A stretch of DNA of 64,000 bases from Lophium mytilinum (GCA_010093605.1 MU004187.1:1852830-1916829); one strand, 5' to 3'; shown: positions 25,729 to 37,964, counted from the first letter of the stretch. A program made the numbers and translations. The notes: generated by a model not told the origin, from the letters alone.

Positions 25729-28700
25729 ATGGCGGAAAACAATCCGGAGCTCCAGGTCAAGCTCCAGGAGCTGGAGCATGAGTTGGAGGTAATATCCTGT
25801 TTCCCGCATACCCCTCTATGCTTCAGTGCTGACCTCAACGTCTGGATAGGAAGGGGACATCACTAAGAAAGGGTACGCTTCAATTCCCGTGTAATCTGAA
25901 TTGCCCATCTGGCCTCCACGTCCGTTTCCCCGGGAATCTTGCGCTGACATGCGATGGGTTATAAAGGTACGAAAAACGGCGAACCCTTCTGCTCTCCCAA
26001 TACCTCGGCGCCGGGCAGGGACCGCAGTTCCAACAGCCAGAGATTCGGATGCAAAGTCCTGTAGATGAGCGGTACTCAATCGATGGATCCCGTTCCGCGT
26101 CGCTGGCGGCACTCAACGCACAATCCACAAGCCACCTATCATCAATTGATAGCTCTCGGTCGACATCGCCATACCCTCCGCAGGCGCAAGGGCCTCCACC
26201 CGCACAAAGTGAATATATCGCGTATCCGCCGAGCCAAGTAGGGCGGTTCCAAGAGCGCCAACTTGGAGTACGGAACAGCTCGATGCAAAGACAACCATCG
26301 TATGGCAGGGAATCTATGTTACCTCGACCCCAGACCCCAGAGTCATACACATACTCGAGAGAAGGCACAATGATGAACCCTGATTATGCATTTAATCCTG
26401 CGAACCAGCCTGGCTACAACGAACAGCCGGGCGGGGGTTTTGGCTCGCCGGGAGATGGGAGCCGATTAAGCACTATGTTGGACTCTCAGCAAGGCTACTT
26501 CTCCGATTTCGCGGGGCAACAGATCCAGGATAATCGGGATAGCTACGGTGGTCCAAATCGCTATTCGTCCGGGGATGCATTCTCCCCTACCGCCGCAATT
26601 CCTCCTCCCATGCTTTCCCAGAACGAGTTACCTTCTGCGATGGCCGTCGAATGCCAACTTCCGTTGGAACCCCGCGACGTACCATTCGCAGTGTACGACC
26701 CTCATAACGGCAATGTGCCAATGTCAAAATTCGACAACATTGGTGCTGTGTTACGCCACCGTGGGAGGACGAATCCAAAACAAATCGCGTATTGGCTACT
26801 TGACCCTAAAGGCAAGGAAGTTTCGTCAATCACCTGGGACAAGGTTCACAGCCGCGCTGAGAAAGTTGCCAAGGTCATTCGGGATAAGAGCAATCTCTAC
26901 CGCGGAGACAGAGTAGCTTTGGTCTACCGTGACACAGAGATTATCGAATTCGCAATCGCTCTTCTCGGTTGTTTCATTGCCGGGGTTGTGGCAGTCCCGA
27001 TGAATAGTGTCGACGACTACCAGAAGCTAAGCCTTCTACTAACTACTACGCAAGCTCATCTAGCTCTCACCACCGATAACAACTTAAAAGCATTCCATCG
27101 TGATATCAGCCAAAACCGTCTGAAATGGCCTAGCGGCGTAGAATGGTGGAAGACGAATGAGTTTGGAAGTTGGCACCCGAAGAAGAACGACGAAGCACCA
27201 CCACTGGTAGTGCCCGATCTCGCCTACATTGAGTTTTCTCGAGCACCGACCGGCGATTTGAGAGGTGTCGTTCTGAGCCACAGAACTATCATGCACCAAA
27301 TGGCTTGCATAAGCGCCATTATATCCACTATACCTTCGGGGAAAGAGGGCCTCGACACCTTCCATACAGGTCTACGAGATAAAAATGGGAATTTCATTGC
27401 TGGGACCCCGAAAAGCGGAAACGGCGAGACTATTTTGAGCTACTTGGACCCCCGTGAGGGCGCTGGTCTCATATTAGGAGTATTGTTCGGAGTGTACGGC
27501 GGTCATACTACCCTATGGCTTGAAGCACGAACAGTCGAGACCCCGGGTTTATACGCACATCTGATTTCAAAATACAAAACAACAATCATGGTAGCCGACT
27601 ACCCTGGCCTTAAGCGCGCGGCGTACAACTACCAGCAAGACCCAATGGCAACACGGTCATTTAAAAAGGGTATCGAGCCAAATTTTGCGTCGGTCAAAAT
27701 CTGCTTGATTGATACCCTAACCGTCGACTGCGAGTTTCATGAAATTCTCGCGGATCGGTGGTTGCGTCCCATGCGAAATCCTAGGGCAAGAGAACTGGTT
27801 GCACCAATGTTGTGTTTACCGGAACATGGAGGCATGATTGTATCGGTCAGAGACTGGCTAGGTGGAGAGGAACGTATGGGCTGTCCTTTGAGCATGGAAG
27901 AGCCGGAAGAAGAGGTCGAGGAGAAAAAGCCTGAGGATGTTGGTGCCCAAAATGGCTACAGCAGTCTCATTGGGGGTGGCAATATAAAGAAATCCAACCA
28001 CAGAAAGAGCCGAACAGAATTGACTGAGATTCTACTTGATAAAGAGGCGCTCAAGATGAATGAGGTCATAGTTCTGGCGATGGGAGATGAGGCTAGGAAA
28101 CGAGCAAACGAACCCGGCACAATGAGAATCGGCGCATTTGGTTACCCAATACCAGATGGTACGCTTGCTCTTGTTGATCCGGAGACCAATCTACTTTGCA
28201 GCCCGTACACCATCGGTGAGATCTGGGTAGACTCGCCATCTCTATCTGGAGGGTTTTGGGCATTACCGAAACATACAGAAAGTATCTTCCATGCCCGGCC
28301 ATACCGATTCGTGGAAGGCAACCCGACCCCGCTTCTGCTCGACCTAGAGTTCCTTCGCACAGGTCTTCTTGGATGTATTGTTGAGGGGAAGATATTTGTG
28401 CTCGGCCTATATGAGGATCGTATCCGCCAACGAGTGGAATGGGTTGAACATGGTGTCCAGGAGGCAGAGCATCGATACTTTTTTGTCCAACACCTTGTGG
28501 TCAGTATCATGAAATCAGTTCCTAAGATATACGATTGGTGAGTTTTCCAAGGCTGCGATGATAGCTGCGACTAACGCGCTCAGCTCTGCTTTCGATAATC
28601 ATGTCAATGGCGAATACCTTCCTATCATCCTCATTGAGACCCAGGCCGCTTCGACGAACCCAACAAATCCAGGTGGCCCACCCAGACAGCTGGACATACC

Positions 28701-31700
28701 CTTTCTAGACTCTCTCTCCGAACGATGTATGGAAGTGTTATACCAAGAACATCATCTACGTGTCTACTGCGTGATGATCACTGCACCCAATCAGCTCCCA
28801 AGAGTAGTCAAAAACGGCAGGAGAGAGATTGGGAATATGCTTTGTCGCAAAGAATTTGACAATGGCTCTCTGCCTTGCGTTCATGTCAAATTTGGAGTTG
28901 AAAGAGCTGTACAGAATCTCCCACTCGGCGACGACCCATCCGGTGGAATCTGGTCCCCAATGGCCTCTCGCGCGCGGCAGAGCATGCTGATGATGCAAGA
29001 TAAGCAATACTCCGGGGTTGACTACCGCGAAGTAGTGATTGATGATCGGACATCTACTCCACTAAACCAATTTTCCAACATTCACGACCTCATGCAATGG
29101 CGAGTTTCTCGGCAGTCCGAAGAGCTATCCTACTGCACGATAGACGGCCGGGGAAGAGAGGGCAAGGGTGTGAACTGGAAAAAGTTCGATCTCAAGGTCG
29201 CTGCAGTCGCAATGTACTTGAAGAACAAGGTCAAGGTCCAACCTGGAGATCATTTGCTCCTTATGTACACGCATTCTGAAGACTTTGTCTTCGCCGTTCA
29301 CGCCTGCTTTTGCCTCGGCGCAATCGCTATCCCAATGGCGCCTATCGACCAGAACCGTCTGAACGAGGACGCGCCAGCAATGCTGCACATGATTGCGGAT
29401 TTCAAAGTGAAAGCAATACTTGTCAACAACGAAGTAGATCATCTAATGAAGATCAAGACGGTATCTCAACACCTGAAGCAATCAGCGATGATTCTAAGGA
29501 TTAACCTTCCGAGTACCTACAACACAGCGAAGCCACCCAAACAATCCAGTGGGTGTCGGGATCTAGGGTTGACAATACGGCCTGCATGGGTACAAAGTGG
29601 ATATCCAGTCTTGATTTGGACGTACTGGACCCCTGATCAAAGACGTATCGCGGTTCAATTAGGTCACGATACTATCATGGCCCTTTGCAAAGTTCAGAAG
29701 GAGACGTGTCAAATGACTAGTACAAGACCGGTTCTTGGCTGTGTCAGAAGCACGCTTGGGCTTGGTTTTATACACACATGCGTCATGGGAATATTCTTAG
29801 GTTTGTAAATTGGGACTCTGGCACGAATACATACTGACAGACTTCAGCTGCACCGACCTATCTTGTGTCGCCGGTAGACTTTGCACAAAATCCGAATATT
29901 TTGTTCCAGACACTTGCAAGATATAAGATCAAGGACACCTACGCTACTAGCCAGATGTTGGATCATGCGATGGGCCATGGCGCTGGAAAAGCGACCGTTC
30001 TTCAAGAGCTCAAGAACTTAATGATTGCAACCGATGGTAGGCCTAGAGTCGATGTCTGTAAGTAATCACCCGATAATGTACATTATAGCTTCAGCTAACA
30101 TTGAGTGTGTGTCAGACCAAAAGGTACGGGTACATTTTGCACAAGCTGGGCTTGACAGAACCGCCATCAACACCATCTACTCTCATGTCCTCAACCCAAT
30201 GGTCGCATCCCGATCGTATATGTGCATCGAGCCGATTGAGCTTTGGCTAGATATGAATGCTCTCAGGCGAGGACTAGTCATCCCTGTGGATCCCGACAAC
30301 GAACCCTTCTCTCTTCTAGTACAAGACTCTGGGATGGTCCCTGTCAGCACACAAATCGCCATTGTCAACCCTGAAACGAACCATCTGTGCCTAGTTGGCG
30401 AGTATGGCGAGATCTGGGTACAGTCTGAAGCCAATGCACACAGCTTCTACGGCTCGAAAGACCTTTTAGATGCCGAAAGATTCAACGGACGAACAGTTGA
30501 TGGTGATCCTAATGTGCACTATGTCCGAACCGGCGACCTCGGATTTCTGCACAACGTGAGCAGACCCATTGGACCGGGCGGCGCTTCAGTCGAGATGCAA
30601 ATCCTCTTCGTACTGGGCAGTATCGGCGATACTTTCGAAGTCAACGGACTCAACCACTTCTCAAGTGACATAGAGCTTTCTGTAGAGAAGTGTCATCGTA
30701 ATGTCGTCCCAGGCGGTTGGTACGTACTTCTTTTCATCTGAACCTTAGCATAAGACAGACGTCCTTATTCCTCTCGTCATGTCTTTGTTCTCTTTCTATG
30801 TCCTCCTCTCGCAAAATACGGGCTAACAAAATCCGTAGCGCTGTTTTCCAAGCAGGAGGCCTGATTGTAGTCGTTGTGGAGATATTCCGCAAAGGCTTCC
30901 TAGCCTCAGTCGTGCCTGTCATTGTCAACGCTATCCTAAACGAGCACCACCTGGTGACCGACGTCGTTGCCTTCGTCAGCAAAGGAGACTTCCACCGCTC
31001 TCGACTCGGTGAGAAGCAGCGAGGCAAGATCCTCGCTGGCTGGGTTACGAGGAAGATGCGAACAATCGCACAATTCAGTATCCGTGATCCCGAAGGGCCA
31101 GACAGCCAGATCACCGAAGAGCCTCTCATGGCTGGCCGCTCCAGCACAAGCACCTTCAGAAACGGTGGCGGACCAGGCAGCGTCAAAGGCAGCATGAAAG
31201 GAAGCACATTGGGAATGACGCCCCAGATGTCGAATCTAGGAATGCAGCAACCCAGCCAGTTCTCTAATTATGCCCCATTACCAACCGGTATATCCGAAAT
31301 GCCATCTGGGCCCTACGCAGACTCCATCCCCGAACTAGCCGCCGGCTCGTTCCGCTCGCACAGCGATGGTGCCAACGACGAGACCCCGACCGAGACGCGA
31401 AAGGAATTCCCAACCATTGCTGGCGAGGGAGGCATGACCTACTCACCCGTCGACGCCAGAGGCGTTTTCGACGAGAACAACACTCCAGTCAACCAATACG
31501 CCTCCGGCCACACATCTCCCCTCCCCAGCTCGCTCTTACCAGGCATTCAGCACGAGGACTTGGGGCCGCCGCAGCCCAGTTACGGCAACAAACCCTTCCT
31601 AGACCCGGGCAGGACGGGCTCACCAGACGACGGCGACCGCTGGACGCTGCCGTCGCAGAACCAGGGCGGTGGACTGCGCGTCGCGAACCGCACGAGTCTG

Positions 31701-31814
31701 TCGAGCAGCGGCGATGAAGAGTGGTCCCGCGAAGCGCTTATGCAAATGAACTTTGCGGGCGATGGGCCGGATCGTGTCAGTAAGCTTGGCGGGGTGGATG
31801 GGCCGCAGCGTTAA
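25729..31814 (+). CDS. cps1: CPS1/Dip2-like adenylate-forming protein
   Basis: Seven exons: 25729-25788, 25850-25872 (23-nt micro-exon), 25967-28537, 28584-29800, 29848-30057, 30116-30719 and 30839-31814; 1886 residues, all phases consistent. The N-terminus (LQVKLQELEHELEEGDITKKGYEKRR) is a DMAP1-binding domain, as in Disco-interacting protein 2. A Ser/Pro/Gln-rich linker follows, then two AMP-binding (acyl-CoA synthetase-like) domains: the first from about residue 240 (SRAPTGDLRGVVLSHRTIMHQ), the second from about residue 1070 (PVLIWTYWTPDQRRIAVQLGHDTIMALCK, HYVRTGDLGFLHN). The ATP-binding loops deviate from consensus. The C-terminus is low-complexity Gly/Ser/Pro. Homologues include Cochliobolus/Coccidioides CPS1 and yeast Cmr2; a role in lipid homeostasis and, in pathogens, virulence is known for the family, not shown here. 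Confidence 0.92.
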
Positions 31815-33333
31815 AAGCCAGTGTTCATTTCTTGTTGTTCGAATTACGTTTCTGGGCATCATTGCGAGGTGTGTGGGCGGTTGAGCTGTTTTGTACGGTG
31901 CGGGTGCGGCTTGGGTATTGGGGCATGTGCATGATGATGTCGGTGTGTGGTTTGATAGTTCACGAAGTATGTTGGCCTGTGGGCGCGCGGTATTCATGAG
32001 CATGAGGGACGCTGGGCTGCTTGGTTTTTGTAGGCTACTTGGTAGAAATTGACGGATCTACAAGCTGTATATACGGTTCACGAACATGAAACCGGCGGCT
32101 GGTACATTACTTTTGCTGTGTGAGGTTGCACGTGCAAGCTCTAATGGGCGTTGAGAACATCCGCCTGATGTTTGATTATGGAGGCCCAACAGATTGAAGG
32201 GCTATATACGATTTGCTTTTGAACAGCTCCCAGAACTCCAAGGGCGGCCCGATGTAACAACACCAAACCTGATGGCCGAGTGGTAATCCGATGTATCTTC
32301 ATTGCGTTCCGCTCATCAGTCTAGGGATGCGGTAATCAGCGCGCCCCCTTCGAGTGTTTTGCTGGTTCGATTCCCGGTGGGGGGCTAGTATTCTTTTTGC
32401 ACGAGTTTCTTTCATATTAAATGCTCTTCGTGGATCAAGAGGAGATCATCTCAAAGCTCTCAGGTAATCAACCAGACAGACTGTACGAGGCAGAGGATCA
32501 ATAAACCTTTCGTTCAAACTTGACCTACGCTGGTAGCCTAATTAAGCAGGTCGTCTCCAGCCTCTAGGGCCATATCTAAATCTAGATCACTACAGACGGA
32601 AGCTATTCTTCCCGCAGGATTCGTCCACCCAACACAGCCTGTGCAGAATCCAACCCGCTGAGCCTCACCTCCTCGTGCAACCTCGGGGCCGCTGTGCCAA
32701 CCCCAAAAGCAACACCCAGATAAAAACGCACCGCTTGACTCAAATTCTCCGCCATCGCACAAGCGTACCGCCCGCGATAACCACACCGCCTTGGTGCCAC
32801 CCGACCCGCAACGGAGATGGCCAGCGCCACAGGACTCGCAACGAGTCTGTGTGAAACGGGCTCTCTTCACCTTACACATGCCCCGCCTCGCTCCGCACGC
32901 GAAGCAGTTTGGTGTGTCTTGGAGCTCGGAGATTTCGAGACCTTATCGATGGTGCTATCATCACGCATCACGCTTTCTTACCGTTCCTATATAGCACATG
33001 CGGCCCCATACTGCGTTTCGGGCTGGTGAAGGGGAAGCTTGGGGGTTGGCGGGCGCGATCGCTGCAGGGGGCGCTGCAGGCTCGGAAGTTTGGTCCGGTC
33101 TGCGTTCAGCCAGGGGTTTCAGGTGCGCGGAGGCTGCGCGCAGGAGGGTGGGAGCAGGAGAGGGTTTGATGTGGGAGAGAAGCAAAGGTGGCAAATGGAG
33201 CGAGTGGTGAGGGGCGGAGAGGAGAGCGTGTCGTAGGTGGTGGGAAAACAGGAGTTGAAGAAGAAGGAGAGGAGTGGTCCCCCTCTCTAGCCTGTTCCTG
33301 GCAAAGGCCTGGATCTTTGGGGCAGGGCAGATA
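31815..33333. other. gene-poor stretch with a Pol III-like unit
   Basis: Between the CPS1-like gene and the MITE. Short frames at 32.5-33.2 kb overlap antisense to each other and have no support. The only structured item is the A box/B box/T-run arrangement at 32273-32398, listed separately. Confidence 0.4.
32265..32398 (+). ncRNA. possible Pol III unit or degenerate tRNA / tRNA-derived element
   Basis: An A-box-like TGGCCGAGTGGT (32273-32284, as in tRNA-Ser/Leu) is followed by a perfect B box GGTTCGATTCC (32364-32374) and a T5 run (32394-32398) that could end Pol III transcription. The tRNA fold is poor: the bases before the A box do not pair with the GGGGGG after the T arm, and the T stem has two mismatches. 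However, GCCCCC at 32342-32347 can pair with GGGGGC at 32380-32385. This fits a tRNA pseudogene, a tRNA-derived SINE head or another small RNA better than a working tRNA. Confidence 0.3.
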
Positions 33334-33357
33334 CAGTAAACCCTGCTTATAGTAATA
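33334..33357 (+). repeat. left terminal inverted repeat of the MITE
   Basis: Twenty-four bases, perfectly complementary to the right terminus. The match stops abruptly at base 25. Confidence 0.88.
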
Positions 33358-33647
33358 TGGGGTTATAGTAATATCCTCTGTATAGTAATATATGCTGGCT
33401 AACCGTCGAAATTTGTATGGGAAGTAGTAATATCCTGCTTACTAGAATATTACAAGGTCCCGCCCACCAATATCACTCTAACCAAGGGTGGTTTTTTGTA
33501 TGGGCGGGTGGTCTGTGGCCCTTCGACCCCCCTTTAAACCCCCCTAATTTCGCTATTTTAGGGGCCGAGGGCTTACAAATCACCAACACGTGACTTTGGA
33601 TATAGTAATATCCTCTGTATAGTAATATGACCCCTCGCAACCGAGCG

Positions 33648-33671
33648 TATTACTATAAGCAGGGTTTACTG
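33648..33671 (-). repeat. right terminal inverted repeat of the MITE
   Basis: Inverse complement of the left terminus with no mismatch over 24 bases, followed directly by the TA target duplicate. Confidence 0.88.
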
Positions 33672-33673
33672 TA

Positions 33674-34879
33674 CGAGTGAGATGCTATCGATAGCGATTC
33701 AGACCGTTGCGCGCGCCGACTGTTTCGCCAAGATGGGCGTCCTGCTTGGCCTCTCGTGGCGCCGCGAGGGCGTCATCTTGAAACGGGCCCGTCCGCGGTG
33801 GGAGCTGGGCGCGGGCCACGACAGAGGATGGGCGACGTGGGCGACGTGGGCAAGATTGCTGGTCGGACCATGGCCGCGTGAGACTTTGATGATGCTGTTT
33901 CGCCGAGGGCGACTGGCTGGCGATGCTGCCCTGGCGAAAGAAGCGTGGTGTGAGGCTTGGTTTCGCAGGCGGCTCTGGAGGCGCTGATTGCTTGTCGTCG
34001 GACCCCCCAGCTGGCGTCGTTTGGCTTCGATTGGTGACGGCCTCCCGTCTTCTAGCGGCCCTTGCGGCCCTGTTCCTGCAGAAAGGCGGCTGATACGTGA
34101 CTGATTGGCTGCCAGTGCTACGGTCCCCCGGCGGTCGGTGAGGCCATCAAAACCACCTCCTTCTGCTCTCTCCACCACGCCCTCAGTCACTCGTTTCGAA
34201 ACTTCCACTGTCGTTTGTGCTAGTGTTTCCTTTCCTACTTCACGACTCCATCTCCCGTTCCTTCCACCTATCCGCTATTGTCTCTCTTGTCGCTATAGAT
34301 CTAACACCAACTTCACCTTCTTTGCGCCCGGAATCCACCAGTGCCACCGCTTCACTCTTTCCTTCTGCACCGCTGGCCAAATTACTGTCGACAGTTCCTC
34401 GGCTCGATTCTCTACTACCTACCTAGGTACTACCCATCGCGCAACCTTCGGCTGGTCTCGAATCGACTTCGCGCTACTGCCGGCCTATATACATTGTACA
34501 ACGACGCCTGACGAACATTTCTCGGGTCCCCGCAGCGACCACTCAACTCTCGAACAAGGTCATTGTCATGTCTACTTGCTGACTTGGCATTGTTCGTTCT
34601 TTGTCACCTTGTCCTGCGACTTTCACCAACACCACTCTATGACAATACAACTGACAATACGACGTGCCCGTTTAAATATAACCCGGAACCTTTTGGAACC
34701 TCTTTCCCCAAATTTTTGACCACAACCAATCCGACTAAGCCTCTTAGCACTCAGGAGTGCTTTCTCACCAGTTGGATCTTGCCAAGCCTCATTCATCAAC
34801 GTCAACTATTGAACAACACCACACGCCACTGCTCTTTGCTGGCCTGACGACATTCACGACACTTCCTGCGCGGGCCGCT
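33674..34879. other. upstream/leader region of ferric reductase gene
   Basis: About 1.2 kb from the MITE to the ferric reductase ATG. From 34.1 kb it is pyrimidine-rich and holds several overlapping short frames that I read as leader sequence. The MITE sits inside this possible promoter. A long 5' UTR with upstream frames is plausible but unproven. Confidence 0.35.
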
Positions 34880-36763
34880 ATGCCGACGCAAGGGCTCTTA
34901 CACTCCTACCTCCATACTCGAAGAAGAGCCCCTCATATGCAAGACCCTGCATCGATATCGAGCGTCGAGAAGCGCGGACTCCTTCCTAACTTAGCCAAAG
35001 ATGACCCTTTCGAATACTCGCATGGCCTCTCGGGTGTGGACCAGACCGGAAACTTTCTTTTCACCAACGTCCTCGTTGTCTGCTTCATGACACTGTGTGG
35101 AGCGGCTCTCATTCTGCGACTCACCAAGCTATGGAGCGCACACATGCGACATATAAATGCGATGGGAAAGAAGGAACAAGCATACTGGGGACAGAACCGC
35201 ACCTCATGGTGGCCGTGGCTACAAAAGAACCTTTTCATGGCGCCACTGTGGAGGCATCGCCACAACCGTCCATTCCAACTTTCCTCCGCCATCACTAACG
35301 GAACCCTTCCTGGTCGTTTCCATACCCTGTTGCTCAGCGTCTACCTCTTGAGCAACGTCGCCTACTGCTTGGTGCTCCCGTGGGACAGGCCTGATTCCTC
35401 GTCCGTGATTGCAGCTTTACGAGGCCGGAGTGGGACTTTGGCTGCGCTGAATCTCATTCCAACCGTCCTATTTGCGCTTCGCAACAATCCTCTGATTTGG
35501 ATCCTCAAGGTCAGCTACGATGACTTCAACCTTCTCCATCGATGGGCCGCGAGACTAGTCGTCATCGAGTCCCTCGTTCACACGCTGGCTTGGCTCGTCA
35601 ATACACATCATGCGGGCAATTGGCGTGGTGTAGGGGAGATTCTGTCCGCAAATGCCTCATACCAATGGGGCCTGGTCGGGACCGCCATCTTCATGTTTAT
35701 GGTCGTCCAGGCTAGCTCACCGATCAGGCACTCCTTCTATGAGACCTTTCTCACCGCGCATCGCATCCTGGCCATCGTAGCAATCATCGGGGTGTACGTG
35801 CACATCGACCTACACCACCTTCCTCAGCTCCCCTGGATCAAGATCGTCTTCATTCTCTTGGGTCTGGAGTGGTTCTTTCGTATTGCTCGGATTCTCTGGT
35901 TCAACCTTGGACGCCGTCGCTGCACTCGCGTCCAAATCGAGGCTCTCCATGGAGAAGCGTGCCGCGTTACCATCGACATGGTACGACCTTGGACCCCACG
36001 ACCTGGCTGTCACGTGCACATCTACCTCCCTGCCCTCCAGTGGTGGACTTCCCATCCCTTCTCAGTGGCATGGAGCAAACCAGACAAGGAATGGTCGCCC
36101 ATAGAAGACAAGCTGCCAACATCGGAAAAAGACATCGAAGAGCTCTTCAGCTTACGACGCTCCAGTCGTAGCATCTCGCTCATCTGCCGCGCTCGAACCG
36201 GCATCACGCGCCGCATGTACGACAAGGCCTCCAATTCGCCCAACAACACCTTCACCACCTGGGGAGCTATTGAGGGACCGTACGGCGGCCACGACTCCCT
36301 GAAGTCCTACGGCACTGTTTTTCTCTTCGCTGCTGGCGTTGGCATCACGCACCAAGTCCAGTACGTCCGCGAACTCCTCCAAGGCTTCGCCGACGGCACC
36401 GTTGCCACACGCAAAGTCGTCCTCGTGTGGACAGTCCCCAGCGCCGAGTGCCTCGAGTGGATCAAACCCTGGATGGACGAGATCCTGGCCATGCCACGGC
36501 GGAAAGATGTCTTCAGGATGATGATCTTCGTTTCGAAGCCTCGACGGCCAGAAGAGATCCGTAGCGTCAGCGAGACAATCACGATGCATCCGGGCCGGTG
36601 TCCAATCCAAAGCGTGCTCGACCGCGAAATAGCGACGCGAGTCGGCGCAGTTGCGGTTACCGTGTGCGGTGCTGGGCCATTCACAGACGATGTTCGGGCA
36701 GCAGTGCGAAGACGCGTGGACACTTGCAGCGTTGAATTCATCGAGGAAGCTTTTACTTATTGA
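34880..36763 (+). CDS. ferric reductase-like transmembrane NADPH oxidoreductase (FRE family)
   Basis: Single exon, 627 residues. Moves electrons from NADPH via FAD and two haems across the membrane, usually to reduce Fe3+ or Cu2+ before uptake. Visible parts: an N-terminal hydrophobic segment (FLFTNVLVVCFMTLCGAALIL), then a ferric-reductase transmembrane block with haem His in FNLLHRWAARLVVIESLVHTLAW and TAHRILAIVAIIGVYVHIDLHHL. The FAD site is HPFSVAW; NADPH motifs are GPYGGH, FAAGVGITHQVQYVREL and the C-terminal CGAGPF. No clear signal peptide follows the chosen ATG; the frame extends 41 codons upstream but without another ATG. Metal specificity cannot be told. Confidence 0.92.
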   Translation: MPTQGLLHSYLHTRRRAPHMQDPASISSVEKRGLLPNLAKDDPFEYSHGLSGVDQTGNFLFTNVLVVCFMTLCGAALILRLTKLWSAHMRHINAMGKKEQAYWGQNRTSWWPWLQKNLFMAPLWRHRHNRPFQLSSAITNGTLPGRFHTLLLSVYLLSNVAYCLVLPWDRPDSSSVIAALRGRSGTLAALNLIPTVLFALRNNPLIWILKVSYDDFNLLHRWAARLVVIESLVHTLAWLVNTHHAGNWRGVGEILSANASYQWGLVGTAIFMFMVVQASSPIRHSFYETFLTAHRILAIVAIIGVYVHIDLHHLPQLPWIKIVFILLGLEWFFRIARILWFNLGRRRCTRVQIEALHGEACRVTIDMVRPWTPRPGCHVHIYLPALQWWTSHPFSVAWSKPDKEWSPIEDKLPTSEKDIEELFSLRRSSRSISLICRARTGITRRMYDKASNSPNNTFTTWGAIEGPYGGHDSLKSYGTVFLFAAGVGITHQVQYVRELLQGFADGTVATRKVVLVWTVPSAECLEWIKPWMDEILAMPRRKDVFRMMIFVSKPRRPEEIRSVSETITMHPGRCPIQSVLDREIATRVGAVAVTVCGAGPFTDDVRAAVRRRVDTCSVEFIEEAFTY

Positions 36764-37964
36764 GCGATCCGCATGTTCTGTTCCACGTTAAAGTAAAATC
36801 TTCTCTTCCGATCTTTTCGTTGGAAGCGGGCAATCTTCCCGCCCGCGTTCTGCATCTGCATAGCACGGCGTTTTTTCCGGAGGTTCACTTTTCCTTGTCT
36901 CTCATAGCCAAACCTACCTTGAGGTTGTTGGATACGTGTAAGCATATCATAGCGAGCATTTGCGAATTTTCCTTTTTCATATTGCTGTTGGAAACTCCGG
37001 TCTTGTCGTCGCGAGATGAGATGAGTGGGGGTCGGTGTGGGCGGATGCTACTTCTTTCTTCCTCGTCTTCCGCTGCATTAGATAAGCGCGAACTGGCTGC
37101 ATGGAACTCTACTAGGGGAGATGGATGATTTCACTTCTCTGTACATAACAATTGAATGGTCAGAAGACCTGCTTCACCTACTTTACTTATTTTGATTCAG
37201 TGACTATATGATGTGATTTAGATGCTCCAAGCGTTCGCAGAATCGATTTGACGGTGTACAATGAAGGGATGAGGCCGAACTGCGAAAAACTGTTTGCTCA
37301 TCGGGAGTCTGCATACATCACCCACGTCCTGCTGCACTCCCTTGTCAATTCGCGCAAATTCCATGGCCCCCTCTTTCTTCATTAGAGCATATATAGGGAA
37401 CAATTCAATGCAAATCCCCAGGAAAGTGGCCGAAATCTATCTGTTGTTCCATTGGGATTCTTTCCTATCATCTCTTTTTTCCTTTGCGGTCAGACTTGTG
37501 TTTAATTATTTTTAGCTGTTGTCTATTGTGTTCGAGATGCAGGTGTCGTACTTAGCAGATTGTTTTTGCATAGTGTGGGAACGTAGGAAGCTAAGAGCAT
37601 GTTCACAAGCTGGGTGGCCTCCAACGAGAGCTCTTTAGATGTGATACGTAGCTGGCCAGCGAGTAAGACATGCCTTGTCGCCTGCTGCAGAGGAGTGGAT
37701 CAAAAGACATATGCCTTTTATGTATCTCGTAAGAAGAGAGCTGCTCTATATTCATCGTTTTTTAACGTAAAAAGCCCACCCAATCATCCATATAGACGCC
37801 TTGAAATGCAGAACTAACCCCACCGTGTATGAACTTCATAATCATGCCCAAGACCAAAGAAACCCTCAAAAGAAATGCAACAAATCCAGCGGCCAACAAG
37901 TATAGTCACTTTCCTCGCGTTAAACACTTTAACTCATGAAACATATCATATCCTTCATACTCCC
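36764..37964. other. intergenic region between convergent genes, no gene seen
   Basis: Joint 3' flank of ferric reductase (+) and the LPMO-like gene (-), AT-richer than its neighbours. All frames are short (60-120 codons) and unsupported. Confidence 0.45.

Larger units (their letters stand above)
33334..33671. mobile_element. MITE with 24-bp terminal inverted repeats (pogo/Fot1-like)
   Basis: A 338-bp element starts CAGTAAACCCTGCTTATAG and ends with the exact inverse complement; 24 bases match perfectly at both ends (33334-33357 and 33648-33671). It is flanked on each side by TA (33332-33333 and 33672-33673), the target duplication of Tc1/mariner-pogo elements. There is no transposase frame, so it needs a partner elsewhere. 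Subterminal copies of TATAGTAATATCCTCTGTA occur near both ends in the same orientation. The CAGT start and TA target fit the Fot1/pogo group. Confidence 0.88.

Noticed and set aside
34105-34719. 204-codon frame upstream of ferric reductase
   Set aside because: Ser/Thr/Phe/His-rich translation of pyrimidine-rich leader; no domain, overlaps other equally open frames.
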